From JBBRQP01 sp038226175 (GTDB taxonomy: Bacteria > Cyanobacteriota > Cyanobacteriia > Gloeobacterales > Anthocerotibacteraceae), in NCBI GenBank assembly GCA_038226175.1, contig JBBRQP010000133.1, forward strand, positions 1 through 5,725: 5,725 nucleotides of DNA, written 5' to 3'. The notes under the pieces were generated by a model, which was given only the letters and a program-made list of their open reading frames with translations, made no database searches and was not told where the DNA came from. The position numbers and the translations under genes were made by a program. Of this stretch, positions 1 through 5,725 are shown piece after piece. Numbering within the stretch: the first letter of the stretch is position 1; every line of letters begins with the position of its first letter.

Positions 1-932
1 ATACTGACCTTGCTACCATACTCATTTGGTTTACCGCGCTTTCCTTTCGCAATGCAGGTAACCTGCGGTTCGTGGAGGCTATACACTTTATTTTTCAGGT
101 GCGTTCCTACGTAGCGCGCTTCCATTTGTGCAATCACACGGGCGAGTAATTCTGCATCGACGCGGATCTGTTCCTGAATGGCTTCGATTTGTTTTTGCTT
201 TTTCTCATCCTTATGTTTCTTTGCTTTTCGCAGTGCCTTAGGCACTCTCGATAGAACACTCTTTGCAAATTTTGCCAGCTGCTCAGCACCGTTTCTTATT
301 CGCTCTTGCCGATCTTTTCCGAGCTTTATGATCTGAAGCAATGCTTTTCTAGCTTTGCGTGCAAATGTCCGGCCGATCTTCATTTTGCGACCAAGCTTTT
401 TCAGTTTTTTGAATCCGGACAGCAATCGTTTCCGGCCTTTATCCAGAAGGTTTGTGTCGGTTGGATATGCCACATTCTTTTCCATGGCGGTAGTGTCCAC
501 GAACTGAGACTTTGGGGTAATGCGGTGTTCAGCGAGGAGATGCTCACGCACCACTTGCTCAATCTTCTGCACACCGGCAGGACCAATGCGCTTACGAAAG
601 CATGTCATCGTTGATGAATTGAGAGCGTGCCAATCGTCGCTGGTGAAAGGCTCGTCTATGCCACAGAAGGCCATCCAATAGATATCTCCGTTTAGGCGTT
701 TGACGACCTCTTCATCGGAAAGATTGTGCATGTGCTTGAGGATATGCGCCCCAACCATCAATCTAATTGGCTTCCCGGCGCGCCCGATCTTGCTGTAATG
801 AGATGCTAATTCCTCCGAAAGCCTTTCCCAGTTGATCTTTTCAGCTAAAATTAATAGCTCATGATTTGGATTAAGCTTTGCTTGGAATACTCCAGCAATT
901 ATTGTTATTTGGTACGCTTTTTGCAGGGACAT
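1..932 (-). CDS. IS5-family transposase, C-terminal part beyond left edge
   Basis: This frame, followed by hand from the minus strand, is open for 310 codons and runs off the left edge. The N-terminal half resembles the DUF772-type domain of IS5-family transposases (roughly residues 25-125, with NPNHELLILAEKINWERL, RLMVGAHILKH and LSDEEVV). Then comes VDTTAMEKNVAYPTD around residue 146, which is the first Asp of the DDE catalytic triad in this family. A Lys/Arg-rich, probably helical linker covers about 165-270. The YSLHEPQVTCIAKGK segment then leads into the catalytic fold. The second Asp and the Glu must lie beyond the edge; relatives are about 430-450 residues long. The start at 932 has AGGAAGGA five bases upstream and matches the N-terminus of relatives. 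A second in-frame ATG at 998, also with a good ribosome site, would add 22 residues without recognisable similarity. No stop or frameshift is visible, so the element may be intact. Family assignment is from remembered motifs. Confidence 0.88.
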   Translation of the reverse strand, partial: MSLQKAYQITIIAGVFQAKLNPNHELLILAEKINWERLSEELASHYSKIGRAGKPIRLMVGAHILKHMHNLSDEEVVKRLNGDIYWMAFCGIDEPFTSDDWHALNSSTMTCFRKRIGPAGVQKIEQVVREHLLAEHRITPKSQFVDTTAMEKNVAYPTDTNLLDKGRKRLLSGFKKLKKLGRKMKIGRTFARKARKALLQIIKLGKDRQERIRNGAEQLAKFAKSVLSRVPKALRKAKKHKDEKKQKQIEAIQEQIRVDAELLARVIAQMEARYVGTHLKNKVYSLHEPQVTCIAKGKRGKPNEYGSKVS

Positions 933-1126
933 GGAAATCCTTCCTGTACGCGGCTGTTGGATGTAAGCAATACAATTTTCGCGCACAAAAGCCTCCATGT
1001 CCCTTTCCTTTGGAAAAATTCATTTCGCTACCAGATGTGGTGGCAGCCTGAAAATTGGATGCGGACTTCCCCCCTGGCAAGATCGCCCACTCAATGTTTC
1101 CAGCCACATTTATCAGTGCGAACTAA
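933..1126. other. Spacer between IS5-type transposase and peptidase gene
   Basis: No gene is supported here. The end of the IS5-type element should lie in this stretch, because it is upstream of the transposase, but its partner terminal repeat is outside the window and the boundary cannot be placed. The alternative transposase start at 998 with AAAGGAAAGGG just upstream also falls here. No hairpin followed by a T-run was found downstream of the peptidase stop at 1127, so the gene may have lost its native terminator when the insertion sequence arrived (inference). Confidence 0.5.
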
Positions 1127-3037
1127 TTAGTTGGCTGGGCACCCAGCAGGAACATTAGTCGGGCGTAGCCGCGTATTTCCAATGCCCAACAAAAGATTGT
1201 TGATGCAGGTAAATCCCGGATTAAATGTCAAATACCGGTCCAAGGACTGATCATTGGCGATATTTCCGGGGAAAAATCTGTCCGTATAGTTCGCCAAAAC
1301 TGCATAGTATTCGGCGACCATTTCTTTGTCCGGAACATAGAAGTCCGGCCAGGCAGTCACAGTAAGTTTCGTCCAATTGCTGTAACCAACATTCGCAGCC
1401 GTATAAGGCTTTGTGAACAGCGTACTACCGTTGCCAAACGCTGGCACCTGCAGTTGCAAGGCTACAGTTGTGGTCCCAGGCGCGAACACGTAGGTGGTGG
1501 CGTCACCAGTGGACGACACTATCGTCAAGGTATTAGAGTTAAGAGGAGCGCTGGCTTTAATACCGTAGGTACTCAATTGTGTCGTGATTTTGAGAGCCAA
1601 AGCCGCGGCGATATCACTTGAACTCTCGTTTAATGCGACACCGACCGACACCACCTTTTTGTTCGCTGGAACGGTGTCGTCCGTAACTGTCAGCGTGATC
1701 GTACCGGCATGAGCTGGTCCGCCACCCACGCTTCCTTGAATGGATGTGCTGCAAATGTAGTCAGTGTTGTGATCTCGTTGAGCGGTAAAGAGGCCAGTTC
1801 CCTGCGCGTTACAGTTTGGGTCCTGATTAAACCTCGGGACATCACCAAGAAGCGTTACTGTTTCGCTTGCATTTGCCACTACGGTAGCAGAGTAATCTGT
1901 ATTGCCACTCGCCGATGTCATGGTGATTACGGCACCAGCTGATGCAGCTATCACCTGCCCACCGGAATTGGCATTGATCAGACCTGTAATGGCGGTCGCA
2001 ACGTCACTTGCTGTATTTCCTGCTACAACCGTGTAGGACACCGAGTGCTCAACAATGGAAGGCGGAGCTTCTCGAAAGTTGAAAGTGAATTTACTGCCGG
2101 CCGCAAAGGTACCGCCGATGGTGGCAGTCTCAGGACTTGGTCCGTGGAGCAAATGTTTGAAGAATGCTTGGTCGGACACCTTGGGACCGGTATCAAGCCA
2201 AACTTGCTCCAATGTTCCCGCACCAGTTACGGCATAACTGTATGTTGGCCCACTTCCCAGTCCAAGATAATTGACCTTAAGATTTGGTCCGGTCGAAGTT
2301 GCCGTTAAAAGTGGATTATTCACAGTGGTGATGGCTGCTTTAAGTTTAGTAGCCATCGATGTGAGAGTCTCCCCTCCACCGGCTATCGCAGATACACTAA
2401 TAGCCCCATTTGGGAGATTGCCATTCGCGATAGTCAAAAAGATTTGATGCCCCGCTGGCACCATTGTGACGCCGTTAGGCAAATTGAGTGTTATTTGCTC
2501 AGTTGCAGAAACGGCGGCGCCGTTCAATGCATCAAACCAATGCCCTAACTCGTGAGCTACAGCATTTTCGGGAAATCCGTTCACTTTGTTGTTGCCATTC
2601 TTCAGCCAGACAGCAGTGAAAATAGGAGGTAGATTTCCCGATGCGTCGTCTACAGTTGAGGCTGGTGCCTCGTTGCCTGCGACACCATATGCGGCTAACG
2701 AGCTGAGATTAAATTCGGCTGTGCTGCCGAAAAGATAGAAGTTACCGCGAGTTGTGGTACCCGCAAGTCCAATCATCTCCGTTTTTGTACGAGCATAAAG
2801 AGCCTTCAACACGTTAATCATTTTCGTGCCATCAGCCGGCTGAGCACTCCCGCAGTAGTAGCTGTGCGGTCCTGATGGCCAAACTACCGGACCAACGGGT
2901 ACCGGCTCGATCTCATGGCAGTTGTCAGACGCTATGGGTGCGGGGGGAGGACTATTGAGAGCAAAAGCCGGTGCGGCGGCTAAGCCCAGATACACCGCCA
3001 CTGCAAGACCTAAACTTGCAAAGGTTGATCGTTTCAT
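1127..3037 (-). CDS. Secreted HELGH zinc metallopeptidase with three inserted repeat modules
   Basis: A complete 636-residue protein, not recognised as a named family. Residues 1-26 form a Sec signal peptide (KR, hydrophobic core, AFA just before Leu27), so it is probably exported. HELGHWFD at 162-169 is an HExxH zinc-peptidase motif: His162 and His166 would bind zinc and Glu163 would act as general base. KEMVAEYYA at 571-579 resembles the ExxAE helix carrying the third, glutamate ligand in gluzincins of the anthrax lethal-factor type, making Glu572 the best candidate. Between them lie three related beta-rich modules at about 175-283, 302-399 and 434-531. Six cysteines (40, 62, 409, 429, 611, 633) could form disulfides outside the cytoplasm. 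The start is supported by AAAGGA seven bases upstream. It stands alone, with transposon debris on both sides. Substrate and role are unknown. The motif and signal peptide are seen directly; peptidase activity and ligand assignment are inferred. Confidence 0.85.
   Translation of the reverse strand: MKRSTFASLGLAVAVYLGLAAAPAFALNSPPPAPIASDNCHEIEPVPVGPVVWPSGPHSYYCGSAQPADGTKMINVLKALYARTKTEMIGLAGTTTRGNFYLFGSTAEFNLSSLAAYGVAGNEAPASTVDDASGNLPPIFTAVWLKNGNNKVNGFPENAVAHELGHWFDALNGAAVSATEQITLNLPNGVTMVPAGHQIFLTIANGNLPNGAISVSAIAGGGETLTSMATKLKAAITTVNNPLLTATSTGPNLKVNYLGLGSGPTYSYAVTGAGTLEQVWLDTGPKVSDQAFFKHLLHGPSPETATIGGTFAAGSKFTFNFREAPPSIVEHSVSYTVVAGNTASDVATAITGLINANSGGQVIAASAGAVITMTSASGNTDYSATVVANASETVTLLGDVPRFNQDPNCNAQGTGLFTAQRDHNTDYICSTSIQGSVGGGPAHAGTITLTVTDDTVPANKKVVSVGVALNESSSDIAAALALKITTQLSTYGIKASAPLNSNTLTIVSSTGDATTYVFAPGTTTVALQLQVPAFGNGSTLFTKPYTAANVGYSNWTKLTVTAWPDFYVPDKEMVAEYYAVLANYTDRFFPGNIANDQSLDRYLTFNPGFTCINNLLLGIGNTRLRPTNVPAGCPAN
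1310..1324 (-). other. Candidate third zinc ligand motif EMVAE (residues 572-576)
   Basis: Encodes Glu-Met-Val-Ala-Glu inside an amphipathic segment that continues YYAVLANYTDRFF. It resembles the EFFAE helix of lethal factor, whose first Glu is the third zinc ligand. In lethal factor the gap from HExxH is about 45 residues; here it is about 406. The assignment is inferred from pattern only. Confidence 0.55.
1445..1738 (-). repeat. Beta-rich module C of the peptidase (residues ~434-531)
   Basis: Third copy: HAGTITLTVTDD, KKVVSVGVALNESSSDIAAAL, ALKITTQL, then SNTLTIVSSTGDATTYVF and TTTVALQL. It follows a segment holding two cysteines (409 and 429). After it the chain returns to non-repeat sequence leading to the EMVAE helix. 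The aligned helix position (SSSDIAAALALKI) corresponds to TASDVATAITGLI in module B. Confidence 0.62.
1841..2134 (-). repeat. Beta-rich module B of the peptidase (residues ~302-399)
   Basis: Second and most typical copy: AAGSKFTFNF, then HSVSYTVVAGNTASDVATAI, then GLINANSG, then AVITMTSASGNTDYSATVV and ETVTLLG. The SYTVVAGNT-helix-TMTSASGNT order is what defines the module, and the other two copies align to it. A short segment rich in aromatic and basic residues (about 284-301) separates it from module A. It may belong to the interrupted peptidase core. Confidence 0.65.
2189..2515 (-). repeat. Beta-rich module A of the peptidase (residues ~175-283)
   Basis: First of three divergent copies. 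It starts just after the HELGH helix. Pattern: PAGHQIFLTIANG, a second strand, then GGETLTSMATKLKAAI (a short helix), then TATSTGPNLKVNYLG and a closing strand pair. The layout is like that of repeated beta modules in large bacterial surface and tail-like proteins, with AGDTVTLTV, SYTVxAGDT and AxxIAxxLAxxIN segments. The copies differ strongly at DNA level, so the duplication is old. Boundaries are approximate. Confidence 0.6.
2540..2554 (-). other. HELGH zinc-binding active-site motif (residues 162-166)
   Basis: The codons CAC GAG TTA GGG CAT encode the HExxH core. It is followed by Trp-Phe-Asp, so the Asp sits three residues after the second His, as in HExGHxxD gluzincins related to lethal factor. 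The preceding segment (PENAVA) is suitable as the start of the active-site helix. Confidence 0.85.
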
Positions 3038-3050
3038 TGTGTTTTCCTTT
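3038..3050 (-). promoter_or_regulatory. Ribosome binding site of the metallopeptidase gene
   Basis: On the minus strand AAAGGA (3045-3050) lies seven bases before the ATG at 3037. This good spacing fixes the start in front of a classic signal peptide. No convincing -35/-10 promoter pair was found further upstream. Confidence 0.65.
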
Positions 3051-3067
3051 AGTGTTGTTGAAGTTTT

Positions 3068-3190
3068 CTATCTTCATTTGCAGGACACAAGACCAGTCCA
3101 CCAGCGCGGTTGCGTTTGTTCGGAAAGTGCTTGCGTAAAAGTAGACTGGTTGTCGAAGTAGTTTTTTCGTGGAAGATGCAAATGAAGTAG
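3068..3190. repeat. Nested inverted repeat upstream of the peptidase gene
   Basis: The outer arms CTTCATTTGCA (3072-3082) and TGCAAATGAAG (3177-3187) are perfect 11-base complements. Allowing one bulged base, they extend by three more pairs (CTA at 3068-3070 and TAG at 3188-3190). An inner pair, ACCAGTC (3092-3098) and GACTGGT (3144-3150), lies inside in the right order to lengthen the same stem. The structure ends about 18 bases upstream of the Shine-Dalgarno site. It could be a folded leader RNA, an operator, or a small inverted-repeat element. No function is shown. Confidence 0.5.
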
Positions 3191-4056
3191 GACTTAAAAC
3201 TAGCGCCGAGAATGGCTTAGATTCAAAGTTCACAGTGTGTTACTTAAATCCGCAATAAAAGTCACACTCTTTCTACTTGCGCTGTACAGGCAGATTCGAT
3301 AATAACGAACTAAATATAAAAGCTTACTGTAAGCCGCTTTTAACATCGCATGCCACTTAAATGCGCTGGCGCGCTTTGCGCGAATGTTCACAACTCAGTA
3401 AAATCCAAGCAAGCCCTTAACTTTGGTAACACTGATGAAAACTAGCGCTAACTGGTAAGACAAACAGCAAAGTATTTACTGCCCATGGCGAATGAAACTT
3501 ATATCCTACAATTCGTCGCTTCTTAGCAAACTCATCCAAACTCGGGTCCTAGCGCATTTGGTGCGCTAGGCTCTCAAGCTCATCCGGACACGTTCGAGTT
3601 TATCTTGAGCTGAGATTGTGAATCGTGCTAGCGGACCGCGCCAGTTCGAGCAATCTTTATCCGGTCCGTTCCTTCGTTCGTTAGCTTGGTAAAACTATCG
3701 TTTCCGGGGAGAGGAGACCTCAATCTCCCGAAAGGAATTAGTTCAAAAAGCACGAACAAAGTGTAGTGCGGGATAAACTCTATTTCGATCATTTCCCCGG
3801 AGCTTGTCCATGCGGCGAGTACAAGCCTTCTGCTTGATACGCCGGCACGATCAAAAAAATAGCCGAAATCAAGCCATTTCTACTCGAACAGCACCATACA
3901 TATGGAGTCCGTGCAAATATCGCTCAACGTGACAATTATCTTTTAAAAAACTGTCGCATTTATCGATCAAAGTCACACCTACCAATGGTCACTCCAGATC
4001 TAATTGAAGTGGCTCGGCAGGGGCTTCTTCTAGGAGGCACGTGAAAATTCCAAAAT
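3191..4056. other. Long stretch without a recognisable gene
   Basis: Stops are frequent in all six frames and no protein similarity was recognised. No tRNA or common structural RNA was identified by eye. What it does hold is several hairpins: GCTTAC-T-GTAAGC at 3322-3334, CGCGC-TTT-GCGCG at 3370-3382, a 9-base stem at 3548-3570, and pairs CGGACCG/CGGTCCG (3632-3638, 3662-3668) and TCCGGGGA/TCCCCGGA (3703-3710, 3794-3801). The promoter of the peptidase gene presumably lies in its left part. The right part probably contains the junction with the IS1380-type fragment. Confidence 0.45.
3548..3570. repeat. Perfect 9-base-pair hairpin
   Basis: CCTAGCGCA, a five-base loop TTTGG, then TGCGCTAGG. The stem is GC-rich and perfect. 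No T-run follows on either strand, so it is not a standard Rho-independent terminator. Its role is unknown; a repeat-type palindrome or part of a structured RNA are both possible. Confidence 0.5.
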
Positions 4057-4089
4057 AATTCGCCAAGAATTCTAATTTAATTCGCCAAG
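4056..4089. repeat. 12-base direct repeat at the edge of the IS1380-type fragment
   Basis: TAATTCGCCAAG occurs at 4056-4067 and again at 4078-4089, separated by AATTCTAATT. The second copy runs exactly up to where recognisable transposase coding begins. It may be a small local duplication or a scar of the event that removed the 5' part of the transposase gene. Confidence 0.5.
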
Positions 4090-4613
4090 TCACAGATGCT
4101 TTAGAAACATTACGCGCGGCAGTAAAAATTATTCGCAAATCATTTCCAAAGCTGAAGATCTATTTCCGTGCTGATGCAGGTTTTGCACGTCCAGACCTAT
4201 ATGAGTATTGCGAAAAAAATCAAATCACATACTACATCGGCTTACCCACAAACGCCAGGCTAGCTCGTCAATCTGAACATCTGATCGGCATTGCTAAACA
4301 GAAATTTCGAGATGAATTCAAGAAAGAAACACCTGAGAACGATGAGTTCGTACGGGTCTTGGCTGATGTGAGCTATGCGGCTGATACTTGGAGAAAACGA
4401 CGCAGAATAGTTTGTAGATGTGACTTTAAAGCCAGTGGTGCTGAATTTCGCTATGTGGTTACTAACCAACGTGGTGGTCGTGCGGATTGGATTTACGAAG
4501 AGCAATATTGCAAACGTGCAAGGTGTGAGAATTACATCAAGGAGCTTAAAAGGCGCTGGGATAGCGAAGCTGTCACCAGGTGCAATCCGAAACAGCAAAG
4601 CCTTACTCAGTAA
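4059..4613 (+). pseudogene. IS1380-type transposase fragment, both ends missing
   Basis: One frame is open for 184 codons with no recognisable start. It encodes FRADAGFARPDLYEYCEKN, YYIGLPTNARLARQ, DTWRKRRRIVCRCDF, FRYVVTNQRG and EEQYCKRARCENYIKELK. These match, in order, the central and late catalytic part of IS1380-family transposases (remembered pattern: FRGDSGF, YVIGLARN, RRVV, RFVVT, YCxRxxxENRIKE). The Asp in FRADAGF (codon 4173-4175) and the Glu in CENYIKE (codon 4527-4529) are probable catalytic residues. Family members have about 440 residues; roughly the first 200 or more are absent. After KELKRR the sequence no longer matches and stops at 4613, so the C-terminus is lost too. A stop at 4056-4058 closes the frame upstream. 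This is a dead remnant, read convergently towards the recombinase gene. Confidence 0.8.
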
Positions 4614-4667
4614 GCGTTTTGAAAATGAGATTTTTTTGGCGCTCCTCTCGAATGCAGTAGAACTTAG
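4614..4667. other. Junction between IS1380-type remnant and Tn3-type element
   Basis: Only 54 bases separate the end of the transposase fragment from the recombinase stop codon. If the recombinase belongs to the Tn3-type transposon, that element's ~38-base terminal inverted repeat should be here or slightly to the left. I could not recognise a GGGG-start repeat. The boundary is therefore inferred, not seen. Confidence 0.35.
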
Positions 4668-5369
4668 TCATACTGGGAACTTCTTGATCGCTTGATCGTA
4701 TTCTTCCTGTGCTACAGCCAAACTCATACGAGAATAGATCTCTAAAGACTGCCTGGATGCGTGTCCTGAGTATGGTTGAATCATCGCGTCATCCAAACCC
4801 TGCTTCTTTAGCCAGGTGAATAGGAAGTGGCGCAGCTTGTGTGGTGAGACAGTCTTTGTTAGATCCGCTGCTGTGGCGTACCGCTGAAGGATCTTACGTA
4901 TTCCACGGTCGGTATAAAGCTTCTTCCATGATGATTCGAATAGGTGTGTAGCACCGCTCACTTTCATATCATTGACGTGCATTGCCAGTATTTCTTTGAA
5001 TGATTCAGGGAACGGAACCATCCTGTCTTTGCCGCCTTTCCCTGACTCAATGCGGATTTGGAAGCGTTTGAAATCTACATCAGTGAGCTTGATATTCACC
5101 AGCTCACTTACCCGAGCACCGGTGTACAAAAGCGTTTTTACAATGAGCAAGTCCTGAGTATTTTTGCCAGTCCAGACAATTTCATAGTATTGCTTCATTT
5201 CATCTTCGGTCGGAATATCAGGCAGTGACTTAGCTTTTGTCACTACCTCCACATTCAGCTCGGCCCGAAGGTGTTTAAAAACAGCTTTTAGATAGTGGTA
5301 GTCTGGGCGCTCATTGCGCAGTAATTTTGCCAACTCTTTGGCTTTTTTTTGCGGGTTTGTTCTTGTCAT
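4668..5369 (-). CDS. Short tyrosine recombinase (integrase/resolvase, XerC/D-like fold)
   Basis: A complete 233-residue site-specific recombinase. The catalytic set can be read in full: Arg86 in TGARVSEL, Lys111 in the GKGGKDR turn, His177 and Arg180 in SPHKLRH, His203 in YSGHAS, and nucleophile Tyr212 in LEIYSRMS. XerC/D proteins have about 300 residues with a full N-terminal core-binding domain. Here only about 50 residues precede the catalytic domain. I recall a family of compact recombinases of this length beginning with a similar NPxKKAKELAKLLRNERPDY segment, so it is probably not truncated. An in-frame TAG lies two codons before the ATG at 5369, which makes this the first possible start; the ribosome site (AGG) is weak. 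It begins 10 bases after the Tn3-type transposase stop on the same strand, suggesting translational coupling and a role in resolving cointegrates. That role is inferred. Confidence 0.9.
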   Translation of the reverse strand: MTRTNPQKKAKELAKLLRNERPDYHYLKAVFKHLRAELNVEVVTKAKSLPDIPTEDEMKQYYEIVWTGKNTQDLLIVKTLLYTGARVSELVNIKLTDVDFKRFQIRIESGKGGKDRMVPFPESFKEILAMHVNDMKVSGATHLFESSWKKLYTDRGIRKILQRYATAADLTKTVSPHKLRHFLFTWLKKQGLDDAMIQPYSGHASRQSLEIYSRMSLAVAQEEYDQAIKKFPV

Positions 5370-5379
5370 CCGTGGCTAC

Positions 5380-5725
5380 CTATGCCGCTTTTGCTTTGAG
5401 TTTAATTCGTTTTTTCATATTGCAATCGAAGTGCCCATATGTAACATGTGAGTGCCCAAGCGGATTTAGACCGCGCCAGTCTGCTGCCGTCATGCGATCG
5501 GACCAGTCTGGTTCGCTGAGAACTTCTTGGAGCATTAACGTGTTGACGTAGATGAGAGAGACCTGCAACAGGTGCAGACAGAGCATTGACAGCTCCTGGT
5601 CTTCGATATTGTTTGAAGGAATTTTTCCATTTTGTCCGAAGTGAATAAATCCATTGACGCTGTTCCAATTCTCAACAACGTTGAGCCCTTCATGAATTTC
5701 TCGGCGTAGAGCTTCTGAACCAAGG
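5380..5725 (-). CDS. tnpA: Tn3-family transposase, C-terminal end only
   Basis: The frame enters from the right edge and gives the last 114 residues before TAG at 5380-5382. EALRREIHEGLNVVENWNSV followed by NGFIHFGQ, EDQELSMLCLHLLQ, SLIYVNTLMLQEVL, RMTAADWRGLNPLGHSHVTY and GHFDCNMKKRI is the characteristic C-terminus of Tn3-family transposases. These are roughly 1000-residue DDE enzymes that move the transposon by replicative transposition. The third acidic residue of the DDE triad is expected in the RREIHEGLNVVE part, about 100 residues from the end; the two Asp residues are outside the window. No stop or frameshift is seen here. The recombinase gene follows directly, so the two are likely co-transcribed leftwards. 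The N-terminus and the right-hand element end are not visible. Confidence 0.9.
   Translation of the reverse strand, partial: LGSEALRREIHEGLNVVENWNSVNGFIHFGQNGKIPSNNIEDQELSMLCLHLLQVSLIYVNTLMLQEVLSEPDWSDRMTAADWRGLNPLGHSHVTYGHFDCNMKKRIKLKAKAA

Noticed and set aside
306..614. Open frame of 102 codons on the plus strand
   Set aside because: It lies antisense to the clearly recognisable IS5-type transposase frame and has no family resemblance of its own.
861..1130. Overlapping plus- and minus-strand open frames over the transposase start
   Set aside because: Composition and content do not look like protein, they overlap the transposase N-terminus, and they have no known motif.
1134..1147. Inverted repeat GCTGGG-CA-CCCAGC
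   Set aside because: It lies within the last codons of the peptidase gene, the two-base loop cannot form a hairpin without losing pairs, and there is no T-run.
2952..3233. Minus-strand open frame overlapping the peptidase start
   Set aside because: It is in another frame over the signal-peptide region and the inverted repeat. The peptidase start has a better ribosome site and a clear signal peptide.
3322..3334. Palindrome GCTTAC-T-GTAAGC as a terminator or operator
   Set aside because: The real stem is at most four or five pairs and no neighbouring gene end or promoter supports a role.
3632..3668. Possible tRNA-like fold with GTTCGAG and complementary ends
   Set aside because: The span is far too short for a tRNA and no D-arm, anticodon arm or CCA end can be placed.
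4260..4598. Minus-strand frame of 112 codons and a plus-strand frame at 4420-4695
   Set aside because: Both are shadows of the IS1380-type coding frame, which carries the recognisable catalytic motifs.
4602..4620. Possible terminator CTTAC-TCA-GTAAG followed by CGTTTT
   Set aside because: A 5-pair AT-rich stem with a 3-base loop and a 4-T run is too weak to call a terminator, and it sits at a degraded gene end.

Overview
This window is a patchwork of mobile-element pieces around one complete, unusual gene for a secreted protein. It looks bacterial: there are Shine-Dalgarno sites, insertion sequences (IS), and a Tn3-family transposon end. Intermediate base composition and the transposon types suggest a Gram-negative, perhaps proteobacterial, accessory region such as a plasmid or island. 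The sequence alone does not fix the host. No tRNA, rRNA or CRISPR array was seen.

Layout. (1) 1-932, minus strand: the N-terminal two thirds or so of an IS5-family DDE transposase, cut by the left edge. (2) 1127-3037, minus: a complete 636-residue protein with a Sec signal peptide and a zinc-metallopeptidase motif HELGH. Its probable third zinc ligand (EMVAE) lies about 406 residues later. Three divergent copies of a ~95-residue beta-rich module fill most of the gap, so a compact gluzincin-like domain seems to have been opened up by inserted modules. (3) 3038-4056: about 1 kb with no convincing gene. It holds a nested inverted repeat just upstream of the peptidase gene and a cluster of strong hairpins. 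(4) 4059-4613, plus: a fragment of an IS1380-type transposase lacking both ends. (5) 4668-5369, minus: a complete, short tyrosine recombinase. (6) 5380-5725, minus: the C-terminus of a Tn3-family transposase, cut by the right edge and ending 10 bases before the recombinase start.

How the parts relate. The Tn3 transposase and the tyrosine recombinase read in the same direction with almost no gap. They are probably one operon and one transposon, with the recombinase as the likely cointegrate resolvase. This reads towards the IS1380 fragment, so the transposon end should lie near 4614-4667, although no clear terminal repeat was recognised there. The peptidase gene has its own ribosome binding site, no co-directional partner close by, and insertion-sequence debris on both sides. 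It may be a mobile cargo gene. The peptidase architecture is the most interesting thing in the window.
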